Below, piece after piece: positions 51,079 through 62,120 of a stretch of 64,000 nucleotides of DNA. This DNA comes from Vespula vulgaris (taxonomy: Eukaryota > Arthropoda > Insecta > Hymenoptera > Vespidae): assembly GCF_905475345.1 (NCBI RefSeq), contig NC_066588.1, positions 931,501 through 995,500 on the forward strand, read 5' to 3'. The notes beneath the pieces were generated by a model. It was not told the origin of the DNA. It made no database searches and saw only the letters and a program-made list of their open reading frames with translations. Every line of letters starts with the position of its first letter. Position 1 is the first letter of the stretch. A program made the translations under genes and the position numbers.

Positions 51079-53179
51079 ATGTCGGATGGAGAAGATGATT
51101 TTATGTGCGAGGAAGAAGAAGATTACGGATTAGTAAGTATCTTTAATCGAAAACTAAAATATTAGTAGAATCGTTATATTTGCATGTTATTTTAGGTTAT
51201 GTTTTTTTATGCATTTTTGTAACTAGCTAAGAAACAACAAATAATTTAAAATATTAATTTGTAAACCAATGTTTATTATAGGAATATTCAGAAGATTCTA
51301 ATTCAGAACCAGATGTAGATTTAGAAAATCAATATTATAATAGTAAAGCATTAAAAGAAGATGACCCAAAAGCTGCATTGCAGAGTTTTCAGAAAGTTTT
51401 AGATTTGGAAGGAGGAGAAAAAGGAGAATGGGGTTTCAAAGCTTTGAAACAAATGATCAAAATTAATTTTAAATTGGTATATCAAACTTATAGCATAACA
51501 ATATTAATAACTATCTTTTAATGTTAATTTATTTAATAACTTTCTATATTTTAGTCCAATTATAAAGAAATGATGGCAAGGTATAAACAATTATTAACGT
51601 ATATTAAAAGTGCTGTAACGAGAAATCATTCAGAAAAATCTATTAATTCAATACTTGATTATATAAGTACGTCAAAAAATGTAAGTATTTAAGAAAAGAG
51701 AAACAAATAATTTTAATATAAGTTTAATGAACATCATTATATTTATCTTGTATTTTTAACAGATGGAATTATTACAAGATTTTTATGAAACTACTTTAGA
51801 TGCGTTAAAAGATGCAAAAAATGATAGGTTATGGTTTAAAACTAATACAAAATTGGGAAAATTATATTTTGATCGTTCTGATTTTAACAAATTAGCCAAA
51901 ATATTGAAACAACTTCATCAAAGTTGTCAAGTATGTATTATATAAACTAATATTATAAAAATGAGATATGTATAAAATAATGATACATGTTTGTTGTAGA
52001 CTGATGACGGAGAAGACGACTTAAAAAAAGGAACACAACTATTAGAAATATATGCTCTAGAAATTCAAATGTATACTGCACAAAAAAATAATAAAAAATT
52101 AAAAACTTTATATGAACAGAGCCTTCACATTAAAAGTGCTATACCACATCCTTTAATAATGGGAGTTATCAGAGGTTAGTATTATTTGCTGTATATAGTA
52201 AATTAAATATGAAATTTTTTAATGCAATCTTACATGGAGTAAAAATTATATGTTCAATTCTTTTAGAATGTGGAGGGAAAATGCATTTACGAGAAGGAGA
52301 ATTTGAAAGAGCACATACAGATTTCTTTGAAGCCTTTAAAAATTATGATGAATCAGGATCTCCAAGACGTACAACATGTTTAAAGTATTTAGTATTAGCA
52401 AATATGTAAGTATAAAATATAAAAAGATATATTTCTTAACAAAATATTATGTGTTTAAAATTTTTCCATCTAAAGGAACATTTACAATTTTAAATTATAA
52501 TCGAATTTTTAGGTTGATGAAATCGGGAATTAATCCATTTGACTCACAAGAAGCAAAACCATACAAGAATGATCCAGAAATTCTAGCAATGACAAATTTA
52601 GTAGTTAGTTATCAAAACAATGATATTAATCAATTCGAATTAATTTTAAAACAAAATAGAAATAATATTATGGATGATCCATTTATTCGAGAACATATTG
52701 AGGATTTATTACGAAATATTCGTACTCAGGTAAAAAATTTACATAACAAGATTGAATTTGGAATAGAAATGTTTAATAGAAAAAAAAACTATTTAATTAA
52801 TTTTATATATATAATAATATTTTTTTTCTTATTAGGTTCTTATTAAACTAATAAAACCTTACACAAGGATCCATATTCCTTTTATAAGTAAAGAATTGAA
52901 CATAGATGTATCAGAAGTGGAAAGTCTTCTTGTATCTTGCATTCTTGATAGTACCATACATGGACGAATTGATCAGGTATAAAAGTTATTAATATTTTAT
53001 ATATAAAGGAAATGAAACGAATGTAACGGAGAAAGATTTATTTATAAATATTATTATAGGTGAACCAGGTTCTTGAATTAGATAAAAAATCCGTTTGCGC
53101 TGCTCGCTATAATGCATTAGATAAATGGACCAGTCAGTTACAATCATTACATGTAGCCATTGTAAACAAAATGTCTTGA
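51079..53179 (+). CDS. CSN2: COP9 signalosome subunit 2 (CSN2/Alien)
   Basis: Nine exons: 51079-51132, 51282-51476, 51555-51680, 51763-51930, 52000-52174, 52267-52405, 52513-52729, 52836-52976 and 53060-53179, giving 444 residues, the usual CSN2 length. CSN2 is the lid-like PCI subunit of the signalosome that positions cullin-RING ligases for removal of NEDD8. The acidic N-terminus starts MSDGEDDFMCEEEEDYGLEY. The helical-repeat part contains YYNSKALKEDDPKAALQSF and GEWGFKALKQMIKINFKL. Central blocks are [20 protein letters not shown] and [20 protein letters not shown]. The C-terminal PCI region has RIHIPFISKELNIDVSEVES and ends WTSQLQSLHVAIVNKMS. All junctions keep frame, introns are short, and conservation is very high. 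Confidence 0.96.
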
Positions 53180-54186
53180 ATAGCATGATATACCGATATC
53201 GAAAACCATAAATATTATTGTGTATAGTATATCATAAACATCTGTCATTAAGTAAAAAAATAAAATCTATTGTGATATGTTAAAATTAGAATATTTTATA
53301 TATATCTAATTACTTTGATAATAATATTTAATTATAGTCGATATAAAGTTTACGATTTATACAGATTATAAAATAAGATTCAATTAAAAATAATATTTCG
53401 AAAATGATTATAATGTAAATTCTCAATATATAAAATATATATACGTATACCTGAGTCGAGTCTCTTTTTATACGATGGATGCAATTTGATTGTACTGTGC
53501 AAAAAATATCGCGTAAAAATAGATTTACGAAAAGTATAAAAGTTTTGTTAAACTGACGCAAACTATACAAAAAGCAATATAAAAATAATCAGGATTCACT
53601 AAAAATGTTTTATTATTATATTTAAAAAAAAAAATCGAGATAAATAAAAATGAGATATTTTTTCAAAAAAATAACTAATCGTGTAAAAAGAGATCAATGT
53701 GTGTGCGTGCGTGCGTCATACGTGCGTGTGTGTATGTATAATGTAGTTTTTATTCATATATATACGTACGTAAATATGCAGCTTTATCAAAGTTAATTCA
53801 TCCCAGATGTCGCAGTGTTCTCTACATAAATAAAGATCATAAATACACAAGTAGTAAAATGATACACAAGTTAAAGCTTGATATATATATTCTTTTAAAA
53901 CGAATGAGGTTTCAGTTCATCGTTATCATATAGTTTTACTGATAACGCAAAGTAAAATTTTGAAAAAATAAGTTATATAAGTATTTTAATTTTGAAATGT
54001 TATGAATATGCATTAGAATTTAGTTACAGTTCTATTTTTGACGTAAATAAAGAAATATCTTTTATTGCAAACGTAATATATATAGTTATAATAATTGTAT
54101 AATAGATATTATATTTGTGTAACAGATATAATATCATAGTTATAAATTTAGTTGATGACAAGAAAGGAAATAGATCTTCCAATCAC
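53180..54186. other. Intergenic, CSN2 3' flank
   Basis: AT-rich with no coding exon; a GT/GC/TA mixed repeat lies near 53699-53770. AATAAA occurs soon after the CSN2 stop (about 53260), a possible polyadenylation signal. Confidence 0.5.
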
Positions 54187-55759
54187 ATGGACACCAATCA
54201 AAGTAGTGACACTTTTGATCCTAAAGGTATATAATTTTATCATATTATATTATTGCAATGAATTTCTATAATTAATTGTTTTACAGATCACCAACATATA
54301 CGTTATAATCCTTTAAAAGGAGAATGGGTATTAGTATCTCCACATCGTATGAAACGACCTTGGGGAGGTCAAGTAGAACCAAGCACAGACGAAGAACTTC
54401 CTGATTATGATCCTAATAATCCACTTTGTCCAGGAAATGTTAGAGCTAATGGAGAGGTAAATTCGTTATGTCATTTATTTTAATACAAATATATATAATA
54501 TTTTTAATACAACTCTTAGGTAACTCCTGTTTATCAAAAAACTTTTACGTTTATTAATGATTTTCCTGCGTTACTTGAAACAGTACCTTCGCCGTCAAAA
54601 TCAGACGATGAATTGTTTCAAATTGGAACTGCTCGAGGAACGTGTAAGGTAATGTGTTTTCATCCAAAATCAAATGTTACTATAGCACTTATGAAGATTG
54701 ATGAGATCAAAGATGTAATTATAAGGTAAGAATATATATATTATGTAATAAAATTTTAAGAAAAATATTTTGTTAAATTACAAATCTCTAAATATTTTTA
54801 TTTTTTAAGAACAGATGGATATTTGAAATCCTTGATTTAAGTAAACAATGGACCTGGGTTCAAATATTTGAAAATCGTGGCGCCTTAATGGGATGTAGCA
54901 ATGCACATCCTCATTGTCAAATTTGGGCTAGTTCTTTTTTACCAAACGAAGCCAGAATAAAAGATAAATATTTAGCTGATTATTATAATCGTAATAAAAA
55001 ACCTCTTCTTATTGATTATATGGAAAAAGAAATTTTGAAAAAGGTAAATAAAAGTATAACACATATAATGAGTTTTAAATGTTTTAAATAGTACTTCTAC
55101 ATAGTATTTAAATAATTAAAATTTATAGAAATGAATTTAAAAAATATATTTCTTTTAGTTGATATATTTTAGTTTTATGTATCTTAGGAACGCATTGTAT
55201 TACAAAATCGCGATTGGATAGTAATTGTACCATTCTGGGCAGTATGGCCTTATGAGACCATGGTACTTCCAAAGCAACAAGTAACAAGAATGCAAGATTT
55301 ATCAAAAAATCAGCAAGAATCATTAGCAGTTATCATGAAACAATTATGCACAAGATATGATAACTTATTCCAGTGTTCTTTTCCATATTCTATGGGATGG
55401 CATGGTAAATAATTATTTCATTGTCAGTTTTTTTTTTATTATACATTATCTTTTTAAATAAATATTTGTACGTAATTATTTGTATAAAAAATAATAATTA
55501 TATAACAATTAAAGGTGCACCAACTGGTGAATATCTAAAACAAGATTATCCATATTGGACGTTTCATGGTATTTATCTACCTCCATTATTACGTTCAGCT
55601 ACGATAAAAAAGCATATGGTTGGGTATGAATTACTTGCACAAGTACAAAGAGATTTAACTCCAGAACAAGCAGCAAGCAAATTAAGAAGTTTAAGCGATA
55701 TTCATTATAGACGTCCGGAAACAAGTTTATCAGCAGAAGAATTAGCGAAATACAATTGA
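54187..55759 (+). CDS. Galt: Galactose-1-phosphate uridylyltransferase
   Basis: Six exons: 54187-54226, 54287-54456, 54520-54725, 54815-55043, 55188-55404 and 55515-55759, giving 368 residues. GALT exchanges UMP between UDP-glucose and galactose-1-phosphate in the Leloir pathway. The active-site motif reads NAHPHCQIWAS, with His172 (second His of HPH) as the nucleophile by family comparison. Other family blocks are HIRYNPLKGEWVLVSPHRMK, RPWGGQVE, GTCKVMCFHPKSNVTIALM, ENRGALMGCSN, WIVIVPFWAVWPYETMVLP and PYWTFHGIYLPPLLRSATI. The ATG at 54187 was chosen because it gives phase 1 for joining to GAT CAC CAA; an earlier ATG at 54155 is in a different frame. The gene is convergent with MOCS3, 174 bp between stop codons. 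Confidence 0.94.
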
Positions 55760-55932
55760 ATTTCTCTTTTATAACTTTTTTGTAGTATATCTCTATTTTA
55801 GAAAAAATAATACTTGTATAAATTATATACAAACATATGTAACATATATATATATAGATTTATATATATAATCGCAAATGTGTACATATCTGTACCATAA
55901 TGAAATATTGAATATTTCATCAGGCTAAATGA

Positions 55933-57564
55933 TCAATAAATAGGAAATGTTGAATCAATTTTATTACTCCAGGCATGAATTCCTCCAATGATGTCTTTTA
56001 TATTTAATTTACTATCTTTAAATATCTGTTGAAGATGTTTTACTGCTTTCTGTGAATCATTTCCTCTTCTACATAAAACATAAACTAAAAAAAGAAATAT
56101 GTACAAATTACATAATCGCCCTTTTATTTTAATGCGATTAATAATAATTGTTTATCTTATACCTTTTGATATTGTTTTTCCATTGTCCTGTTTGTCTATT
56201 TCACTTTTTATTTGCTTAGTAGCATTATCCTTGTAAATCTCATACAATGGAATATTTATAGAATTTCTCAAACGACAAATTTGAAATTCTTCGGGTGAAC
56301 GCACATCAATTAATAAGTGATCTTCTGTGTTAAATTTTGTTATGTGATGATATGTTTCAACTGTAATTCTGTCTTCATTTTTGAGTAGATTTAAATTAGG
56401 ATTTTTATCATTTGCTTTTGCACCACAAAACTGTTCATAATCAATTAATTCTTTTATAATTGGATTTTTTCCACAAATAGCACATTCTTGATTCCTGGTA
56501 CGTAAATTGATATTACGAAATCGCGTTTCGATTCCATCAAATACTAACAAGCGGCCCGAAAGTGTTTCAGGCATATCAAGGATTACTTTAATAGCTTCCA
56601 CTGCTTGCAAAACACCAATTGTTCCAACGGCTAGAAATAATTGTGTTAAAAGATAACTATCTCAAATATTACAATATATTTCAATCAAAGAATAATAACC
56701 TGCTCCAAGTACACCACCGTCACCACAATTAGTTACTGTTTCAGGAGATGGTGGTTTAGGAAAGATACATCGGTAACAAGGACCTTTGTAATTAAATACA
56801 GACAAATGTCCTTCAAAACGCAATGCTGATCCAGAGATCAAAGGTTTGTTACTTAAGACACACGCATCGTTTAATAAATAACGCGTTGCTACATTGTCAG
56901 TTGCATCCAATACAATATCATACAATTCTATAATTTTTAAAGCATTGCTACTGTCCAACTGAAGTTTATAAGGAGTGACTTCGGTATAACTATTTAACCT
57001 GGAAGTAAGTACATAGGAAGTGAATAATGATCTATATATTTCAAAGGATAGAAGTTATCAATTGTAGTAAAAGTGAAAGTTAAGGAAATGAAAGTAATGA
57101 TCATATACTTGTTGAGAAATTCTGCAGCTACAGTTACTTTAGGCATTCCAATAGTTCCTTCCGTGAATAAGACCTGTCTGTGTAAATTATTAATTTCAAT
57201 ATTATCATAATCAACAAGTCCAATACGTCCAATACCACTGCAAGTTAAGTACAATGCGGAAGGACAACCTAATCCACCTACTCCCACGATAAGTACTGAA
57301 GATTCCTTTATTTTTTTTTGTCCTAAAATATAAATAACATAAGAATTCAATTTACAGAGAAATACATTGGAAACATTTTACACCACCTGTTACACCAATT
57401 TCTGGCAAAAAAATCTGTCTGCTATATCTGCTAATTTCATCGTTATTCAAACCGTGGTCACGTGGAATTTGTTTCGCGCGCCTTATATTAGCTAACGCAG
57501 ATTCTTTTTCATGTAAAAGCTCACGTAATTTAGCAATCTCATTTATCAATTCTTCTTCGTCCAT
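55933..57564 (-). CDS. MOCS3: MOCS3/Uba4 adenylyltransferase and sulfurtransferase
   Basis: Five exons: 57564-57387, 57322-57109, 56998-56700, 56630-56163 and 56084-55933, giving 436 residues. The enzyme adenylates and thiolates the C-termini of MOCS2A and URM1, serving molybdenum cofactor synthesis and tRNA wobble-uridine thiolation. An N-terminal coiled coil (ELINEIAKLRELLHEKESAL) precedes the E1-like domain with RYSRQIFLPEIGVTGQ, the nucleotide loop GVGGLGCP (73-80), DNIEINNLHRQV and VLDATDNVATRYLLN. Zinc ligands are Cys205/Cys208 (CYRC) and Cys280/Cys283 (CAIC). The E1 cysteine is probably Cys222 in TNCGDGG. The rhodanese domain has LIDVRSPEEFQICRL and the active-site loop CRRGNDSQ with Cys391. 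All catalytic cysteines are present, and the length is close to human MOCS3 (about 460). Confidence 0.95.
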
Positions 57565-58584
57565 GTCTTTATTAGAGAAAGATAATAATAGAAAAAAATA
57601 TTCAAAGAATATTATTTCTCTTCGAATCAACGTTGCTATTTCACAAGTTATTTTTGTGTGTATTATATACTGTATACGAAGCTGTGTGCTGTGTATGAAG
57701 TAATGGAGCCATGGACCTCAAATTACAATATGAACTTTAACTCTCTACGATTTTAATTCTATATCTATAAAGTTAGATGGTGCAATAATACATCGGTGTA
57801 ATTTCCTCAAATATATATACACTTATATGTATATGTTAAAATTCATTAATCGTATATAGACCGGGTTATATGGTCTTTGAAAAAAAATAAGTACAGAAAG
57901 TTGATTTTTTAATCTAGATTAACAATTCTATAATATATCTTCAGCAGACATTTTCTAAACTGTTGATACACATATATGTAATACAGCGTGTGCTTTGCCA
58001 CGCACACATACAAGTAAAAAGATTTACTAGCGCGCCATCTGGCTTTGCAGCTACGAAATTAAAATGGTAGGCAGTTTCTTTTTTAGATTAGAACACGGAA
58101 GTCCTCGGTGTGATCTTTCTTGTCCGAACTCTGCTGTTGGTGTGGTGTAACGTTTAATAATGACGAATTAAATTTATAAATCATTACAAGAGAAAGTACT
58201 CTGTGATTACATAAAATTGTAACTTCTGTTTTTTATTTTTCTTTTTTTTTTGTAAATGAAAACATAATAACCTACGACATCAATCGCGAGTAAATAATAG
58301 ACGTGTTAATGTGGTAATAAAAAGTTATACACATTAAAAAGGATGATATACGTAATCATAAGATCTGCGTATTTACTCGTACAGTGACGTGCGCAATAGA
58401 GACGACACAATGAGCAAAGGTGGTAGGAAGCTGATGATTAATGTCACGGTCAGCTGAATTCTAGTTGTCCTGACAAGTGCGCGCACAAAAAATGCGTATA
58501 TTTTAAAAGAAAGAAACGTGCATTTGGTCGAGAGCTTTATTTTTTTTGCTACCCCCACCCCTCCGCCATTTATCTTCCATCGAG
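57565..58584. other. Divergent intergenic region MOCS3 / Rab39
   Basis: Contains the promoters of both genes and the Rab39 5' untranslated region. A GCGCCATCT motif (58031-58039), common in insect promoters and resembling a CTCF-like core, lies between them, followed at 58064 by ATGGTAGGC. No coding exon recognised; ORFs are short. Confidence 0.5.
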
Positions 58585-59789
58585 ATGGTGGAGCCAATTT
58601 TCGATTATCAATTTCGGCTAATACTGATTGGCGACAGTACGGTCGGGAAGAGTTCGCTCCTGAAATATTTCACCGATGGGAAGTTCGCAGAGGTACGATG
58701 CACTTTTATTATTACCCTATGATCAAAATATTTTAATAAACGGGAAGTCGTCGTTATGCCTTGTTACATCTACTCTTTTTGGCGTCATGACTGTATATTT
58801 TTTTATTTCTGCTAATGCGTAATATATATGGACATCAGCCCGCACGCGTCGCAATATTGTATAATCTAATCTTAAGTACATATTAGTGTTTCAACATAAC
58901 ATAGATCATTGATTGTGAAAAGATTAATGTTAATGGATTTTATTTGTTAAGCATGAATAACTTAATTATTTAAAAAATGATCATAAAAGGTAATTGATTG
59001 CTTCGTCAGACTATTGTAACGTTTTCGACACATTCAATATGTTTTTGTTATGAGAACTGTATGAATAGTGATTTATGAATTTTTTATTTTAGCTCTCAGA
59101 TCCAACAGTCGGTGTAGACTTTTTTGCACGTTTAATTGAAGTTAAAGATGGTACAAGAATAAAATTACAATTATGGGATACGGCTGGACAAGAAAGATTT
59201 AGGTAAATAATTGATTGTGAATAAGATGTTTATATATGTGTATAAGTGTGTATATATATATAGTTTTTTTTATATATCCTATTGTTATATTTTATGTATA
59301 ATAATCTGATGTAAAATGCTATTGAATAGATTATATTATTTTTACTTTAGGTCTATAACAAAGTCTTACTACAGAAATTCTGTTGGAGCATTACTTGTAT
59401 ATGATGTATGTAACAGAACTAGCTTTGAACATATTCCTCAATGGATGATGGAAGCACGTAGGCACATTGAACCACATCGTCCTGTATTTGCGTTGGTAGG
59501 TTGTAAATTGGATCTGGTAACAAATGGTGGCAGAAGAGAAGTATCAAAAGAAGAAGCTAGAGCTTTTGCTGATCAGCATGGTGTACATCATATAGAAACT
59601 AGTGCAAAGACAGGAGTCAATGTTGAAGAAGCATTTCGAACAGTTACTCAGGAAGTTTATAATAGAATACAGACTGGTGAATATAAAGTAGAAGATGGTT
59701 GGGATGGTATTAAAACAGGATTTGCTAGGCCTGGTGGTCTAGATTTTAATTTGGTTGAAGCAGAGCCTGCAAAGTCTTCGTGTTGTTAA
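58585..59789 (+). CDS. Rab39: Ras-related GTPase Rab39
   Basis: Three exons, 58585-58692, 59093-59202 and 59351-59789, giving 218 residues. Rab39 is a small GTPase of Golgi/endolysosomal trafficking. The P-loop is GDSTVGKSS (16-24), the switch I threonine is in DPTVGVDFF, switch II is WDTAGQERF (64-72) and the last base-recognition motif is ETSAKTG. The usual NKxD is GCKLD here (Cys124-Lys-Leu-Asp127); vertebrate Rab39 also departs from Asn at this position. The C-terminus KSSCC carries two cysteines for geranylgeranylation. The N-terminus MVEPIFDYQFRLILIGDST matches Rab39 rather than Rab1, Rab2 or Rab14. Junctions keep frame (GAG|GTACGA; TTTAG|GTAAAT). Confidence 0.95.
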
Positions 59790-62120
59790 ATTAGGATTGA
59801 CTTTGGTCTATTGAAAGAAACAAATTCTTTTATAACAAGAAATCAATTGTGTTGAGACTTCATTTAAGACTGCTTACAATCTACATCTAATAAATAATTT
59901 TCATTTTACTTGCTAAAGAGTTCATACACTATTCACTACATATTTATGTTAAATAATATAAGCAATGACAAATGTAAAAATATAGAAACTGAGTCTATAG
60001 ATATTCAACACAACTGATTTCATCCAGGGAATGTAGCAGAAAATTTAATACGTAGTGAATTATTGATTACATTTTTTGTACCATAAATGTATGTTGAATA
60101 TTGTATATTCCAAATACTTTTTCCAATGTTGTTGCGATAGTAACAAATACAATTTTCTGAATAGAAAATATATACAATTTTCACCGCATTCTTTGTTTCT
60201 TAGTTAAAAGACTAACATTATACATAATGGTCATTATGCATCTACATGAAAGATAGAATTTTTTGTATATAGTATGTATAAATAAAAAACTATATGAGTG
60301 ATTAAAAACATTTAAAAATTCAGATAGGATTGTTTTTTTATTTCATTTAAAAACTAAAATATATGTATTTCTTTCAGAGTTATTTTTGTAGTGTGTATTC
60401 TTATAATAATGTATTACAAGTTTTATGTATGCTATTATAGAGATACTTTTATATAAATCTAACTTTCTGTTATATAACGGCTGTGCTCTTTGTTGGAATT
60501 ATTTCATAATGAATGAAATAATAAAAAAAATGTTACCAAATCACATTTCTGAAAATAGTTTAGAATTATAATGTAATACATTAAATTATTTACATGAATG
60601 TACGTTAAAAGTATCTGTAATATGCGAAATAGAATTCATTAAAGCATACATTGTATAAAGTGTTAAAGAAGAAGAAACATGAAATTTATATGCTGTTTTT
60701 TCTACTCTTTTTTTTTTACCGAATATTTTTAATTTATAATAGCAAATAATATATATCATGAGTAAAAAATCAGATTGTAGACTATTATCTAATTATATTG
60801 ATATGTTTGAAAATTTTTCATGAGACTTCTTCTTGTAATAATGACAAATCAATTAAAAATTTGTATATAAAATAATTTGTGACACAATATATTTATACAA
60901 CATAATTGTCATGACAAAATATTATAATTGGTGTCTTTGATTATTTATTGGCACAATAAGTAAATGTGTTTTGCATTATTATATAGAATAACAATAAATA
61001 CCTGTTCATTATATCATATTTTATATGTTACAACAGAAATCATAAAAATATAATGTTGTATAATTTATTAGGAATCAATTTGATAAAAATTTACTACAAG
61101 CTAATATAATAAACATAATTATTTTGTTGAGTTTTAATAATAATATTCATAATATATGTCATGTGCTAAGTAATATGACTTTGTATGCTGATGTAAATAA
61201 AATTTTAATACTATACTTTTTATCTATACATTTTACAACACATTTATTACATATTATTTATTTAAATTGATTATTAATGTATATTATTAAAAAAAATTAT
61301 GAACAACATATAATAATTTAAATAATATTATTTAAAAAATATCATTTATATTACTCTAAAATAAATATTAGAATATTTACCTATTTATTTAGCTTTGATG
61401 TCGTAATTGTATAAACAATATTCGGGATAATAATTCAAAAGTGTAATGCTTATAAATAATAAACGAAATTCCAGTAAAATAATTGTATGATTATTAATTA
61501 CATAGAACAGATCATTTTTGTGTGTAATTTATTTTTTCAAACAATAATAAAAAAAAAAATACAAAAATCAATTAATACTGACAATTTAAATAAATATCAA
61601 TAAAAAATAATAAATTATAAAGATACATTATCGATTTTTTATATAAGTACTTCACTTGTTGCTATTGATATTCAAGTTATAAAATATAACAAACATAACA
61701 TACAAACTTTTATCTAAAATAATAGAAAAGATATTGTCATAATCAAAGATTTAATGTAGACTTCAACTGCAATATTCTATAAGATATAGTTTTGTATTTA
61801 TATAATACGAATTTAATGAAAGTAAAAAAATTTGCAAAATGTATATAAAAGTATTACAATAAATATTCATTAAACATTGTACACATCAAAACGTAAATAT
61901 TCAAATTTTGTTAACAATAATAATGATAATTTTACATTAGCTACTTGTTATTATACATATTATTATTTATTTGATAAACAATATGCGATAAAATATACTC
62001 GATGATGATAACTTCTGATTTTTTTGCTTTACTTTCCGATAGATATATGCATTAAAAATGCAAGAAACTTTTTTTGATATGATAAGTAAAAAAATTGCAA
62101 ATATATTACTTATATTATTC
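59790..62120. other. Intergenic, convergent 3' flanks of Rab39 and the Arp gene
   Basis: 2.3 kb of very AT-rich sequence without open frames of interest. It likely includes long 3' untranslated regions; several AATAAA hexamers are present (for example near 59889). No repeats beyond homopolymers. Confidence 0.55.

Noticed and set aside
54155..54226. Upstream ATG at 54155 as the GALT start
   Set aside because: It is in a different frame from the conserved protein; the ATG at 54187 joins correctly to exon 2.
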